DNA of 56,732 bases from Acidobacteria bacterium Ga0074141 (GTDB lineage: Bacteria > Acidobacteriota > Blastocatellia > Pyrinomonadales > Pyrinomonadaceae), in the NCBI GenBank assembly GCA_001464665.1, contig LNDP01000018.1, forward strand, positions 1 through 56,732, in the 5' to 3' direction. How positions within the stretch are numbered: position 1 is the first letter of the stretch; every line of letters starts with the position of its first letter. The position numbers and the translations under genes were made by a program. A model generated the notes under the pieces. The model had not been told where the DNA came from, did no database searches, and saw only the letters and a list, made by a program, of their open reading frames with translations. This document shows, piece after piece, positions 9,920-19,178 of the stretch.

Positions 9920-10648
9920 CTAAAGATCCTGATCCGGCCACTTGTTTGCGGGGTTCGTTTCATCAAGAGCGGCGTCGATCTCGCGTTCGATCCGGGTCCG
10001 CAGGCGTTCGACGAGGTCGTCAGCTTTTTGCAGATTCACCTCGAGGTTCGCACGGTTCCGGCGGATCTCATTAAGCAGGTTCTCCTGATTCGATTTCTCG
10101 GCTGCAAGCTGCCGCCGACGAGCTTCCCTTAGCTCCTCGGGCCGCAGCGTTCCAGCAAATGCCACACCTCGGTCGACCATCTCCGGCCTCATGTTCATCT
10201 CGATCGCATCGAGCTTCGCCAGGACCGTTCCTTCCTTATCCAGCATTTCGAAGAGCTGTTTGCGAAGGGTGTCAGACCGTTGCTCCGCCCGCGTAAGGAT
10301 CTCAAGATTAAGCGCCAACCGCTTCTGAACGGCATCGGGGTCGCGGCCGCGGGTTGACTCAAGCAACTTGATCCGAGCCTCTAGCGTCTCGATGGTCTGC
10401 TGGTCGCGGGTCTCGCTATTTACCGCGGGACGGCCTGCCGGTTCGTTGCTGTCCGGAATGCTAACCCACGGCAGATCGTCGGCACGGCTGATAACCTCAG
10501 GGATCGCCGGCGTCGCCGTTGGCCTTGCGACCGGCGAACGAGTCGGCTGCGGCCGTTGGGCGTCTGCCGCGATCGCTCCCGCTCCGATCATTAACGCCAA
10601 TCCCGCGGCTACTGAAATTTTGCGAAGCACCTTATTTTCTCTTGCCAT
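9920..10648 (-). CDS. Exported coiled-coil protein of unknown function
   Basis: Residues 1-31 form a signal peptide (MARENKVLRKISVAAGLALMI..., cleavage near ADAQ). A Pro/Thr-rich linker follows (RPQPTRSPVARPTATPAIPE), then a long charged coiled coil from about residue 80 to 230 (TIETLEARIKLLESTRG, QKADDLVERLRTRIEREI). The start overlaps the end of the upstream small gene by 17 bp, and its GGAGAAG ribosome site lies inside that gene, so the two are translationally coupled. The coiled coil suggests a periplasmic spacer or scaffold; no enzymatic motif is visible. Confidence 0.75.
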   Translation of the reverse strand: MARENKVLRKISVAAGLALMIGAGAIAADAQRPQPTRSPVARPTATPAIPEVISRADDLPWVSIPDSNEPAGRPAVNSETRDQQTIETLEARIKLLESTRGRDPDAVQKRLALNLEILTRAEQRSDTLRKQLFEMLDKEGTVLAKLDAIEMNMRPEMVDRGVAFAGTLRPEELREARRRQLAAEKSNQENLLNEIRRNRANLEVNLQKADDLVERLRTRIEREIDAALDETNPANKWPDQDL

Positions 10649-10907
10649 TTTTCTTCTCCGCTTCGTCCTTATCCGCCAGAAAATCGCCCCTGACGAGTTC
10701 GATGCCGTTCTTTACCAGTCCCACGACCGGAATGGCATCGATGCCGGAGTTTATGACGCCCCTTACCACGCCCTTTTGCCGGATGTCACTCCCAACGAGC
10801 GCGATGGCGACGACCGTCCCGCCAAAGGGCAACATTTTTGCCCCGCGACGGAAAACCTGCCAACCGGCCGCCCGGACCACCTTCTGCTTTATGCTCCGCT
10901 CTGACAT
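10632..10907 (-). CDS. Small protein of unknown function, possibly membrane-associated
   Basis: This 91-residue protein has a hydrophobic, Gly-rich centre (MLPFGGTVVAIALVGSDI, then GVVRGVINSGIDAIPVVGLV) flanked by basic ends, finishing in a Lys-rich tail. It overlaps the next gene by 17 bp and forms a two-gene unit with it. The pattern would fit a small membrane-associated protein working with the coiled-coil partner. I do not recognise the family. Confidence 0.65.
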   Translation of the reverse strand: MSERSIKQKVVRAAGWQVFRRGAKMLPFGGTVVAIALVGSDIRQKGVVRGVINSGIDAIPVVGLVKNGIELVRGDFLADKDEAEKKNGKRK

Positions 10908-10994
10908 AGCCTCAGTCTAAACTTGCCATAATCAGATGACAACAGCATACTTTTCTTTGCACGCTAAGACCTACGATTTGTTCCTTTTTTCCTG

Positions 10995-11930
10995 ATGGAC
11001 CTTAAGCTTACGGATATTTCCAAGCGGTACGGCAATCGGTGGGCTCTCCGCGACGTTTCATTCGGGTCCGAAGCGGGCCGCGTTGTTGGTGTTTATGGGC
11101 TCAATGGTGCCGGCAAGACCTCACTACTGCGTGTCGCTGCGGGCGTTGAACCCAGCAACGGCGGAACGGTCGAAGCTCCTTCGGCTTACTTTCTGCCGAC
11201 ATTTCCCGAAGTCCCGCTTCTTAAAAGGCTGCGGAGCGTTCAGCCGGATACGGCCGAGCTTGCGGCGATCCAATCGGCGAAGATCGACGATGCGCTCAAA
11301 AGCGACTCAAAGCTCCTTTGCCTTGATGATCCTTTTCGATTTTTTGATGCGGGCGAGCGGCGGCAGGCGATGGAGAAGCTTTTGGCCGCTTCACGAGATG
11401 CGGGCAAGCTCATCCTTTTTGCGACGAACAGCTTTGAGCAAATACTCGGATTTGCCGATGACCTTTTAGTGCTTGTGGGCGGATATTTGGGGCAATACGG
11501 GCCGGCGTCGGAGGTTTACAATTCGCCGCTTACGGCCGCTGTTGCCTCCATTACCGGCCGCTGCAATATCTTCGAAGCCCGGCGGCTGACCTCAAGCAAA
11601 ACTGACCTGCCCGAATTTCAAACCTTGAAAGGCAGCCATCGCCTTTTCACAGGCCAGCTTGAGCGAACACGGCTCGGCCCGATAAACCAGAACATCCCGC
11701 TCGCAATTCGTCCCGAGTATATCTCGATCTCATTCGGAGCTTCCTTTCCGGAAGACAATCTGCTCAAAGCGATCGTCACCGAAGTCTCGTTCCTCGGCCC
11801 GATGACGCTAGTCCGGCTCGACGCAGGCGGGCTCGAACTCGAGGCCCTCGTCCTGCGTCTCATCGGACTCAGCGTCGGTGAGGAATGCATGGTTGGGCTC
11901 CCGCCAAACCGCATCACCGTACTTTCCTAG
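10995..11930 (+). CDS. Degenerate ABC-type ATPase with C-terminal TOBE-like domain
   Basis: This 311-residue protein starts as an ABC nucleotide-binding domain: an A-loop-like Tyr (ISKRYGN), then Walker A GLNGAGKT (35-42). The rest is abnormal. Only about 70 residues separate the Walker A Lys41 from the Walker B Asp111 (LLCLDDPF), compared with roughly 110-125 usually, and no LSGGQ signature is present. The catalytic Glu after Walker B is Asp112, and the H-switch His is replaced by Asn145 (LILFATNSFEQ). Residues about 220-311 resemble the TOBE domain of MalK/PotA-type importers (AIRPEYISI, LVRLDAGGLELEALV). No permease is adjacent. It may bind ATP without normal turnover, or act as a regulatory or structural homologue. 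Its stop codon overlaps the stop of the convergent subtilase. Confidence 0.8.
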   Translation: MDLKLTDISKRYGNRWALRDVSFGSEAGRVVGVYGLNGAGKTSLLRVAAGVEPSNGGTVEAPSAYFLPTFPEVPLLKRLRSVQPDTAELAAIQSAKIDDALKSDSKLLCLDDPFRFFDAGERRQAMEKLLAASRDAGKLILFATNSFEQILGFADDLLVLVGGYLGQYGPASEVYNSPLTAAVASITGRCNIFEARRLTSSKTDLPEFQTLKGSHRLFTGQLERTRLGPINQNIPLAIRPEYISISFGASFPEDNLLKAIVTEVSFLGPMTLVRLDAGGLELEALVLRLIGLSVGEECMVGLPPNRITVLS

Positions 11931-14900
11931 CGAACAAAGGCAGATGGCACCGGGACGTCGGTAGGAAGACCGAAGCCCGTTATGCCGACTCCGCCGGTCG
12001 AGCGGTTGACGAACCACGTCGCCGAGCCGGGCCGGAAAACGGCCGCATCCGTCTTTCCATCGCCGTCGTAATCGCCGGGAACCGCAACGTCACCCGCAAC
12101 ACCGAACGGGAACGCAAAGAACGTCGTGTCCTCGCTCCTCAGCACAAACCATTCGCCCGTTGAGGGCCGATAGAATGCGATGTCAGCCTTGCCGTCGCCG
12201 GTGTGGTCGCCCGGAACTGTCTTATCAGTCGGCGAGCCAAACTGCACCGCGAAACGCCCTGCCGTGCTGCGATTGATCCACCATTCTGATCCGGTAGCTC
12301 CATTCGGCCGGAAGACGCCGATATCCGCTTTTCCGTCGCCGTCATAATCGGCAACAGCCGGAATGTCGCCATTGGTCCCAAACACCTGAATATCGACCCC
12401 GCCGGATGAACGCAGAATGAACCACGTGCCGGTCGCAGCTCTAAATACTGCCGCATCAGCCTTTCCATCGCCGTCGAAATCTCCCGGCGTCGGCACATCG
12501 CCTAGGGCCCCGAACGGAAATGAAAAGAACGTCGAATCCTCGCTGCGAAGGACAAACCATTCGCTCGTCGCCGGCCGCCAGAGCGCAAGATCGGCCTTGC
12601 CGTCGCCGGTGTAGTCCGCCGGGACCATCGTGTCCGAAGCCGAACCGAATTGGAATGCCCGATTCGCTCCATCGGAACTGCGGAGATACCACCATTCGCC
12701 CGGCGCCTGGCGGAAGATCGAGATGTCCGTCTTGCTGTCACCGTCGAAATCGAACGGGGCCCTGGCAGTGTCCGTAGGCTCTGCGTAGTTATAAGCAACA
12801 AGTGCAAAATGCTGATCGGTCGTATCGGCATTTCCGAGAATGCCATCGCCATTCAGAGCCGTTGCCGCGACGGTGATCGTCACCGGAGTTCCGGCCGCAA
12901 TTCCTTCGGCGAGCCGCACCTGCTCGACATTATCCACGACCGAATGCGTTCCACCCGTGATCGAAACGCCGCCGGTGAAAAAGTTACCGCGATATGAATT
13001 GCCGCCGACTTGCACGGTCAGATCAAGATTATTGACCAGAGCCGGGTTCGAAACTCCGGGCGGGTCGGTCCAAACCAAAGAAACGCGGAACGGCTTCGAA
13101 GGATCGGCAACCGTGCCGGTATAAACCACGTTCTCGCCGTTATTTGAAAAGGCATGCGTCTGATCGATGTGCTTCATTGGGACGCCGGTGTTCATCATCA
13201 GCCGCATGTTCATCCGGCCCCAGCCCTCATTGCCGTTCGGGACCGACGAGCTGGTCAGGTTTCCGTTCATTTCCTGGCCCGAAAGAATGATCGCCGACTT
13301 GATCATCGCCGGGCTCGGATAGGCTCCGCCGTTGCGGTCGCGCCAATATTGCGTGAATAACGCAGCCGCACCAGCCACCTGCGGTGCCGCATGTGAGGTG
13401 CCGGTGCTGTAAGCGTGATTTGCGTCAAAGCACGACGAAACACTGCCGCACGATCCGGCCCTGCTTCCCGTGATCACCGTTCCCGGAGCGGTAATGTCAG
13501 GTTTGATTCGTCCGTCCAATGCGATCCCTCGACTTGAGCTCGATCTTAGGTCGTCCATGTTGTCAGCGCCGGTGCCGCCGAGTTCAGTACGAATGTTTTC
13601 GGAGTTCGCAACTGCGATCGTGTTTTTCGACATCTTTGGCCGCGTCAGTCCGCTGATTCCCGAGTTCCCGGCCGAGAAGACTATCGTGAATGGATCAATG
13701 GTCGAAGCAATCGAGGCATCCCGGACCAGGCCGTCATAGGTTGCGGCAAATGAATCGTAAGAGTTCCCGTTCGTGCCCGAGCCCCAACTGTTGTTCGAGA
13801 TGGTGCCGCGAACTCCGTTCGGCCCGAGCGTGTTCAGAGCATCGTCAACGGCCTGAGCATCGGTCGTCGTATTGCCGCTTACCAAGAACGGGATGTTGAT
13901 AATGTTCGCCCGCGGAGCGATCCCGATGCCGTAATTGAACCCTTGTCCGTCTAGTGTTCCGAACGGCGTGTATCCGGCGATGATGCTCGCGTTGATGTGC
14001 CCGTGGCCGCCCGTCGCACCTGAAGGCCCGCCTCGTAACGGCCCATCAACGGTATTATTTGCGGTGATGTAGAACCCGCCGTTGCCCGGAATGCTGATGC
14101 CGTCATCGGAGACCATTACAGTCACGTTCGTTCCGTCCGCTCCAAACTGCGTCAGCGGGTCGTAGCCCGGCGGATTGAGTGTTGTTACGTTCAGATAATT
14201 TCCGGCAACGATCTGGGCCGCACGCTCGTCCTCGATCGTCGGCCGGATGTAGGGATCGATCCGGAAAACATGGTCCATTGCCGCAGCGTTCTCAAGCTGC
14301 GAAACGGGCATCTCGACCCGTAGGACGTTAAAGAAGTTATTCGCAAGTTCGCTTTCGGCGACGATCCTGCCGCCGACCTTCGAGCGAAATTCCCAGCCCG
14401 CTGCACGCAGATCCGAACGTGAAAAGACCGCGATGTCATAAACCGCCATTTCGCTTTCGCCGGCAGCGAACGACCGGGCAAAACCATCGACCCGATGCTC
14501 AGGCAGGTAGTCTCCGACCCAGCGAACCCTTGAGTGTCCGGCGGCTTTCACGGCCGCCGATCGTTCGCCATAAACCAGATACGCCTGATGCGGTACATAC
14601 TGCACGACCTCAAGCCCGACCTCGCGAATGCTTTCGAGCCAATCGTCCGAAGCGGTCGCCCCAAACTGAACTACGAAATATCCTTTACCGCTGTCGCTTT
14701 CCGCACCCGGTTCGATCGCAAAGTCTTCGCTCGCCGCAAGCGGCTCGAACTTCCTGCCCGGCAGATGAAGCGTGGTTTCGATCCGCTGAGCGCCATCGCC
14801 CGCGAGACTGTTACGTGCGTTCGCCGCCGCAATGATAAAGCTGCCGTAGTCTGCGACGATCGCACCGCGCTCGGCTATCCGGCCGCGATCAGCGGGATTT

Positions 14901-15115
14901 GAGACCGGCACACGGACCAACTCGGTTGAAGCATTTCTGATCTTCTCGGTGACGCGGTCGCTGGCAGCAAACTCTGCGCGAAGTTCACGCCGGACCTGAG
15001 TCTCCTTCGACTGGGCTTTTTGCCCGGTCTCCGAAATAAAATAAACAGCGATCAAGGCGGCTGCACAAAACAATAGAGCGGCGACCCGGAGCGGGCGTCG
15101 GTTCATTACGATCAT
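11927..15115 (-). CDS. Subtilisin-like S8 serine protease with six C-terminal FG-GAP-like repeats
   Basis: About 1062 residues from the ATG at 15115, which has GGAGA about 5 nt upstream; an in-frame TTG 12 bases further up is less likely. A membrane/signal segment (about 10-30) is followed by a prodomain-like region. The S8 domain shows the catalytic Asp in VTVMVSDDGI (about 341), the His in TGGHGHINASIIAGY (about 375) and the Ser in STGTSHAAPQVAGAAALF. A beta-sandwich like P-domain regions follows. The last 300 residues hold six repeats of about 48 residues, each with a calcium-type D-x-DGD or TGDGK(A/T)D loop and an EWF(V/I)LRS-type strand. This is an exported protease with a propeller-like adhesion tail. 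The final repeat closely matches the truncated gene at the right end of the window. Confidence 0.92.
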   Translation of the reverse strand: MIVMNRRPLRVAALLFCAAALIAVYFISETGQKAQSKETQVRRELRAEFAASDRVTEKIRNASTELVRVPVSNPADRGRIAERGAIVADYGSFIIAAANARNSLAGDGAQRIETTLHLPGRKFEPLAASEDFAIEPGAESDSGKGYFVVQFGATASDDWLESIREVGLEVVQYVPHQAYLVYGERSAAVKAAGHSRVRWVGDYLPEHRVDGFARSFAAGESEMAVYDIAVFSRSDLRAAGWEFRSKVGGRIVAESELANNFFNVLRVEMPVSQLENAAAMDHVFRIDPYIRPTIEDERAAQIVAGNYLNVTTLNPPGYDPLTQFGADGTNVTVMVSDDGISIPGNGGFYITANNTVDGPLRGGPSGATGGHGHINASIIAGYTPFGTLDGQGFNYGIGIAPRANIINIPFLVSGNTTTDAQAVDDALNTLGPNGVRGTISNNSWGSGTNGNSYDSFAATYDGLVRDASIASTIDPFTIVFSAGNSGISGLTRPKMSKNTIAVANSENIRTELGGTGADNMDDLRSSSSRGIALDGRIKPDITAPGTVITGSRAGSCGSVSSCFDANHAYSTGTSHAAPQVAGAAALFTQYWRDRNGGAYPSPAMIKSAIILSGQEMNGNLTSSSVPNGNEGWGRMNMRLMMNTGVPMKHIDQTHAFSNNGENVVYTGTVADPSKPFRVSLVWTDPPGVSNPALVNNLDLTVQVGGNSYRGNFFTGGVSITGGTHSVVDNVEQVRLAEGIAAGTPVTITVAATALNGDGILGNADTTDQHFALVAYNYAEPTDTARAPFDFDGDSKTDISIFRQAPGEWWYLRSSDGANRAFQFGSASDTMVPADYTGDGKADLALWRPATSEWFVLRSEDSTFFSFPFGALGDVPTPGDFDGDGKADAAVFRAATGTWFILRSSGGVDIQVFGTNGDIPAVADYDGDGKADIGVFRPNGATGSEWWINRSTAGRFAVQFGSPTDKTVPGDHTGDGKADIAFYRPSTGEWFVLRSEDTTFFAFPFGVAGDVAVPGDYDGDGKTDAAVFRPGSATWFVNRSTGGVGITGFGLPTDVPVPSAFVR

Positions 15116-15197
15116 TCTCTTCTCCAAAATGTGAGGTTTATAAGGACGGTCCTCTTAACGCGAGTTTATAGATTTTTTCTGTAGATAACAAGAAAAT

Positions 15198-15227
15198 ACC
15201 TGCCGGCCCAAAGGGCAAACGGCAGGC
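15198..15227 (-). terminator. Intrinsic terminator downstream of the subtilase-OmpA gap
   Basis: An ACCTGCCG...CGGCAGGC stem has a second inner GCCC/GGGC pairing and is followed on the minus strand by ATTTTCTTGTT. It lies just after the stop of the OmpA-family gene (15252) and before the subtilase start, so the two genes are probably separate transcription units. Confidence 0.7.
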
Positions 15228-15251
15228 ACTTCTCTTGTCTGTTTCCTTGGT

Positions 15252-16802
15252 TCAGATAACAGGGACCATTATCACATGTACTCTGCGATTGCGGGCGCGG
15301 TTCGCGTTCGTGTTGTTAGGCGCGACCGGAATGCTTGCACCGAGTCCTCGCGGCTCCATTCGGTTGTTTGGAATGCCAAAGACAGAGAGCCTTTCCGCGA
15401 TCGCACGCGAGCGTCGCTCGGTCAGCGATTCAAGCTCCGATGGCGTTCCCTGGTTATCGGTGTGCGATTCGATCTCGATCCGGTAGTCCGGATTCCCGTT
15501 CAGGATCTGCCCGATCGAGGTCAGCCGGGTATCTGCCCCCGGAGCAAAGTCCGTTGATCGGGTAGTCGCCCAAAAGTTTTCGGGGATCGTCAAAATAATG
15601 CCCCGCTCGCTCTTTGAAACGGTGCCGTACCGCCGAAGCGATTGCATGAGCGTTGCTTCGTTCGCCTGGAGTGCGTTCAAGCGGGCCTCGCGTTGTTGTT
15701 GCTCCTCGGCTTCACGCTTCTGTTGATCGATAGCGTCGAGCCGTGATTTCGCGTTCGTCGCCTCAAGCTGAACGCGGCCAAGGTCCTCGCGGAGTTTGCC
15801 GTTCTCGGCCTGAAGATCACGGATCTGCTTGATATAATTTTCAACGTCGCGTTGCGAAAGCTCCTTTGATCGCGTCTCGTCGGCAAGCTGCCGCTTCAGT
15901 TCATCGATCTCAGATTGAGCTGTTGAGAGGCGGTCCTCGACCTTCTGCATATCGGCATCGGCCCGGATCTGCTCATTGCGTTGCCGGCGGGCGTCGGCTC
16001 TTTCATATGCCAATTGCTCGGCAGCAACGGCGGCGCTAATCGACCTTCTTGCAGTGATATCGACCTCGTCCTCTTTGCGGCCGGCACGCCACGCCTCTTC
16101 TGAGTTATTGAGCAGCGTTTCGGCTTCTAAAAGCTGCTCCGGAGCGTCACGTTCCGCACCGGCAAATTTGGCCAAAGCGATGGCCTGCTTTGCCTGGAGG
16201 ACGGTCGAAGGCGTCCGCGAATAATCGATCTCCGCAATCTCCGGCGTCCGAGTGTCCTTAAAATAATCGCTCGTGTTTCCGAAGTATTGCACCGACGCCG
16301 CTGTCGTCAGTTGGCGTCCGCTTCGGGCGACCGGGTTCAGATTCTCGAGCATTATCTCCTGCGACGGCCGCTTGACCAGGAAGTGCGGTTCGGCGGTGAT
16401 AATGAGTGCAAAGGTCTGCAATCGCGTCGTGACATCGATCTTCGAATCAAATTCGAAGAAGCCGCGTCGCTTGATCTCGCCAAGGTTATCAACCTGCCCT
16501 TCGGGCGAAACGGCCCAAAGAACGTAGGTCGCGTATCCGCGTCCGAGTTCGAACGGCCGCGGCATCTTGGATACTAAAACTTCGACCTCGGTGCCATTGC
16601 GTTCCGTTCGCCTGATGATTGCTCGGCCGCTCATCCGCGGAAATCGCGTCGTTCCGCGAAACTGGACATCGACCCGCTCATTCAGCGGATAGGTTATCGC
16701 GGTCGTCCGACGGCCAATGTCTGCCTGTGCCGGCAGTTCTACCGTAAAAATAAGCGAGAAGAAAACTAATAAAAATAATGCGGAGGGCCTGAGTGTCTTC
16801 AT
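15252..16802 (-). CDS. OmpA-family peptidoglycan-binding protein with long coiled coil
   Basis: Taking the ATG at 16802 (GGAGAA about 9 nt upstream) gives 516 residues with a signal peptide (MKTLRPSALFLLVFFSLIFT, cleaved near LPAQ). Residues about 25-170 form a beta-rich domain of unknown type. A long coiled coil with Arg/Glu/Gln repeats follows (about 210-375, for example DVENYIKQIRDLQAENGKLR). The C-terminal 110 residues are an OmpA-like domain (YRIEIESHTDNQGTPSELES, LTERRSRAIAERL, RARNRRVHVIM) that binds meso-diaminopimelate in peptidoglycan in known members. The coiled coil would span the periplasm and tether the envelope. It is divergent from the MsbA-like gene. Confidence 0.9.
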   Translation of the reverse strand: MKTLRPSALFLLVFFSLIFTVELPAQADIGRRTTAITYPLNERVDVQFRGTTRFPRMSGRAIIRRTERNGTEVEVLVSKMPRPFELGRGYATYVLWAVSPEGQVDNLGEIKRRGFFEFDSKIDVTTRLQTFALIITAEPHFLVKRPSQEIMLENLNPVARSGRQLTTAASVQYFGNTSDYFKDTRTPEIAEIDYSRTPSTVLQAKQAIALAKFAGAERDAPEQLLEAETLLNNSEEAWRAGRKEDEVDITARRSISAAVAAEQLAYERADARRQRNEQIRADADMQKVEDRLSTAQSEIDELKRQLADETRSKELSQRDVENYIKQIRDLQAENGKLREDLGRVQLEATNAKSRLDAIDQQKREAEEQQQREARLNALQANEATLMQSLRRYGTVSKSERGIILTIPENFWATTRSTDFAPGADTRLTSIGQILNGNPDYRIEIESHTDNQGTPSELESLTERRSRAIAERLSVFGIPNNRMEPRGLGASIPVAPNNTNANRARNRRVHVIMVPVI

Positions 16803-16914
16803 ATTTTTCGGTTCTCCGATGGAATACAATCTTTATGCAAGATGCCATACACAGTACGCGGGTTGCAAATTTCTCGCGTTTTTTGGACAACACACATCAC
16901 GCTAACGTATAGTC

Positions 16915-16939
16915 GTTACCTTAGTTACCGATAGTTACC
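16915..16939 (+). promoter_or_regulatory. Three GTTACC iterations just before the exporter start
   Basis: GTTACC occurs at 16915-16920, 16924-16929 and 16934-16939, with the last copy ending 2 nt before the ATG at 16942. There is no Shine-Dalgarno sequence here. The spacing of 9-10 bp is close to one helical turn, which fits an operator or an RNA element, but the sequence is short and function is only inferred. Confidence 0.3.
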
Positions 16940-16941
16940 AG

Positions 16942-18741
16942 ATGTCTGACCTGAACCGCCTGCTCACTTATGTCCGGCCCCACAAGGCCACATTCGCCGT
17001 CGCGATAGTTGCGATGGTGGTGGTCGCGGTCTTTGAAACGGCGATCGGCCTTCTGCTTATGCCGATCTTTGAGCAGTTCATACCGGAGAACACGGGCTCG
17101 CGGTCGCTTCCCTTCAACCTCCACGAACTGATCCCGAAGGAACCATGGTATTCCGCTTGGTTTGCGATTTCGGGTCTGCTGATCTTTTTCACGCTCGCCA
17201 AGGGCATTGCCGAGTATTTCTCATCGTACTTGATGGCAAAGATCGGCCAGTCCGCCGTTCTCGATATCCGCCGCCAGCTGTACGATCACCTGCTTTCACA
17301 GTCGGCGACGTTCTTTGAAAAGCATCGCACGAATTTTCTTGTCTCGCGGCTCGTTGTAAGCTGCTCGGCCATCGAGCTTGCGGTCTCGGCAAATCTCCGC
17401 GACGTACTTCGCGAAAGCTTTATGCTGGTCGCATTTCTAGGAGCGGCGTTCTATCTCAATTGGCGGCTAATGCTCGGTGCCTTGATCATTGCTCCGATAA
17501 TCGCGTTTCTTACGAGCAAATTCAGCCGAGCTCTTCGCAAGCTCGCCGAGATGTCTTACGAGGGCAATAAGCTTCTTACCGACACCGCCCAGGAAACGCT
17601 CGCCAACCACAATATCGTAACCGCCTATCGTGCCGAAGACCGCGAACGCAAGCGCTTCGGCCGCGTCGCGGAGATCATTGCGAAAGCCAATCTGCGTTCA
17701 GGCCGGATCGCCGCGACTTCGCCGCCGACGATCGAGATGATCGGCACCATCGCTCTCGTCGTACTTCTTTATTTCGGGCTGCGCGAGATAAATGCGGCAG
17801 CGATGGACGCTGGCGAGTTCTTTGCATTCCTCTATTTTCTTTTCCGCAGCTACGACCCGATGCGAAAGATCTCTCGCCAGCACAATGAGATCTCGCGCGC
17901 ATTCGCCGCGGCCCGCGACGTTTGGGACGTGCTCGACAGCCACGAACATCTGCCCGAGCGTCCGGACGCAAAACCGATTGCAGGGCTCAACCGCTCGATC
18001 GAGCTGAAAGATGTTTCATTCAGTTACGGTGAGAGCGGAAAGCCGATCCTCGCCTCGGTCTCGCTTGAGATCGAAAAAGGCAAGGTCGTCGCTCTCGTTG
18101 GAGAAAGCGGCGGCGGAAAATCGACTCTGATCAAGCTCATTCAGCGGCTCTATGACCCGGTTTCGGGCTCGATAGAATGGGACGGCACCGACCTTCGTGA
18201 ACTTAAACTCACCGACCTCAAACGGCAGATCGCTCTCGTCACTCAAGAGACCGTCCTCTTCAACGACACCGTCCGCTACAACATTTCCTACGGCGACCCC
18301 AACGCGACCGAGGAGGACATCCGGCGGGCGGCCGAGATCGCCTTTGCGGCCGATTTCATCGAAGAGCTCCCGGAGAAATACGACACCATCGTCGGCGAAC
18401 GCGGCACATTTCTCTCCGGCGGACAGCGGCAGCGGATCGCCATCGCTCGTGCCGTGCTGACCGACGCTCCGGTTCTAATTCTCGATGAAGCGACATCAGC
18501 GCTCGATGCCGAGTCGGAGCGGTTGGTTCAGAAGGCGGTCGGAAATCTAATGCGAGACCGAACATCGATAGTCATCGCCCATCGGCTGTCTACCATTCGG
18601 CGTGCGGATAGGATCGTTGTAATGGAACGCGGAAGGATTATCGAGGCAGGAAATCACGAGGAGCTTATCGAAACGGGCGGAATGTACAAAAAGCTTTTCG
18701 ATCTGCAGTTCGCAATTGAGGACAAGGACGCCGAGGCTTAG
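16942..18741 (+). CDS. MsbA-like ABC exporter (fused membrane and ATPase domains)
   Basis: This 599-residue half-transporter has six predicted membrane helices in residues 1-320 (AIVAMVVVAVFETAIGLLLM, AWFAISGLLIFFTLAKGIAE and others). A complete ATPase domain follows: Walker A GESGGGKST, Q-loop VTQET, signature LSGGQRQRIAIARA, Walker B VLILDEATSALD and H-loop IAHRLSTIRRADRI. The layout and length match MsbA/LmrA-type exporters, which flip lipids such as lipid A core or export hydrophobic compounds. MsbA is the best guess, but the substrate cannot be assigned from sequence. There is no visible ribosome site, only the GTTACC repeats. Its stop overlaps the stop of the convergent SRPBCC gene by 4 bp. 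Confidence 0.9.
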   Translation: MSDLNRLLTYVRPHKATFAVAIVAMVVVAVFETAIGLLLMPIFEQFIPENTGSRSLPFNLHELIPKEPWYSAWFAISGLLIFFTLAKGIAEYFSSYLMAKIGQSAVLDIRRQLYDHLLSQSATFFEKHRTNFLVSRLVVSCSAIELAVSANLRDVLRESFMLVAFLGAAFYLNWRLMLGALIIAPIIAFLTSKFSRALRKLAEMSYEGNKLLTDTAQETLANHNIVTAYRAEDRERKRFGRVAEIIAKANLRSGRIAATSPPTIEMIGTIALVVLLYFGLREINAAAMDAGEFFAFLYFLFRSYDPMRKISRQHNEISRAFAAARDVWDVLDSHEHLPERPDAKPIAGLNRSIELKDVSFSYGESGKPILASVSLEIEKGKVVALVGESGGGKSTLIKLIQRLYDPVSGSIEWDGTDLRELKLTDLKRQIALVTQETVLFNDTVRYNISYGDPNATEEDIRRAAEIAFAADFIEELPEKYDTIVGERGTFLSGGQRQRIAIARAVLTDAPVLILDEATSALDAESERLVQKAVGNLMRDRTSIVIAHRLSTIRRADRIVVMERGRIIEAGNHEELIETGGMYKKLFDLQFAIEDKDAEA

Positions 18742-19178
18742 TCAACTCCATCTTCGACCCGCTTTTTCAGCCGCTTAAGATCACCGGCCAGCCAGTCTGT
18801 AATTGCCCTATTTAATGCCGGAGCGGGCAGTTTGTATTCGTGTTCTCCGATGCTCTGAATACGAATTTTCGTCATCGTGCCGCCGTCTGCATCCGACAGA
18901 TCGTATCGGACCTTCATCTGAAATGGCTCGTCCGCCGCAAATTCTGCAAAGCTCTCGCCGTCCGATCTCGAGACTATGTACTGACACGAATAATGCCGCC
19001 CAAGCAGCGTCCCGATCCGTTCAAACTTAAGCCCCGGATGCATCAACCCCGGCGACTGCGGAAAACAGTTCGTCAGCCCGGTGATCCAAAGTTTGTCGTA
19101 CTTTGGTTCGAACATCACCTCGGCGACATCTTTACGCGGTCGCTCGATCACGATCTTGGCTCGGGCATCAACTGACAT
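18738..19178 (-). CDS. SRPBCC (START-like) family protein
   Basis: The ATG at 19178 gives 146 residues with the usual SRPBCC/polyketide-cyclase layout: a first strand (AKIVIERPRKDVAEVMFEP), a helix and aromatic (KYDKLWITGLTNCFP), central strands (IGTLLGRHYSCQYIVSRSD), and a long C-terminal helix (ALNRAITDWLAGDLKRLKKRVE). These proteins form a cavity that binds hydrophobic ligands; many in bacteria have no known ligand. An upstream in-frame extension exists but covers the divergent yicC start, so I reject it. The gene lies between the exporter and yicC, and its start is about 165 bp from the divergent yicC start. Confidence 0.8.
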   Translation of the reverse strand: MSVDARAKIVIERPRKDVAEVMFEPKYDKLWITGLTNCFPQSPGLMHPGLKFERIGTLLGRHYSCQYIVSRSDGESFAEFAADEPFQMKVRYDLSDADGGTMTKIRIQSIGEHEYKLPAPALNRAITDWLAGDLKRLKKRVEDGVD

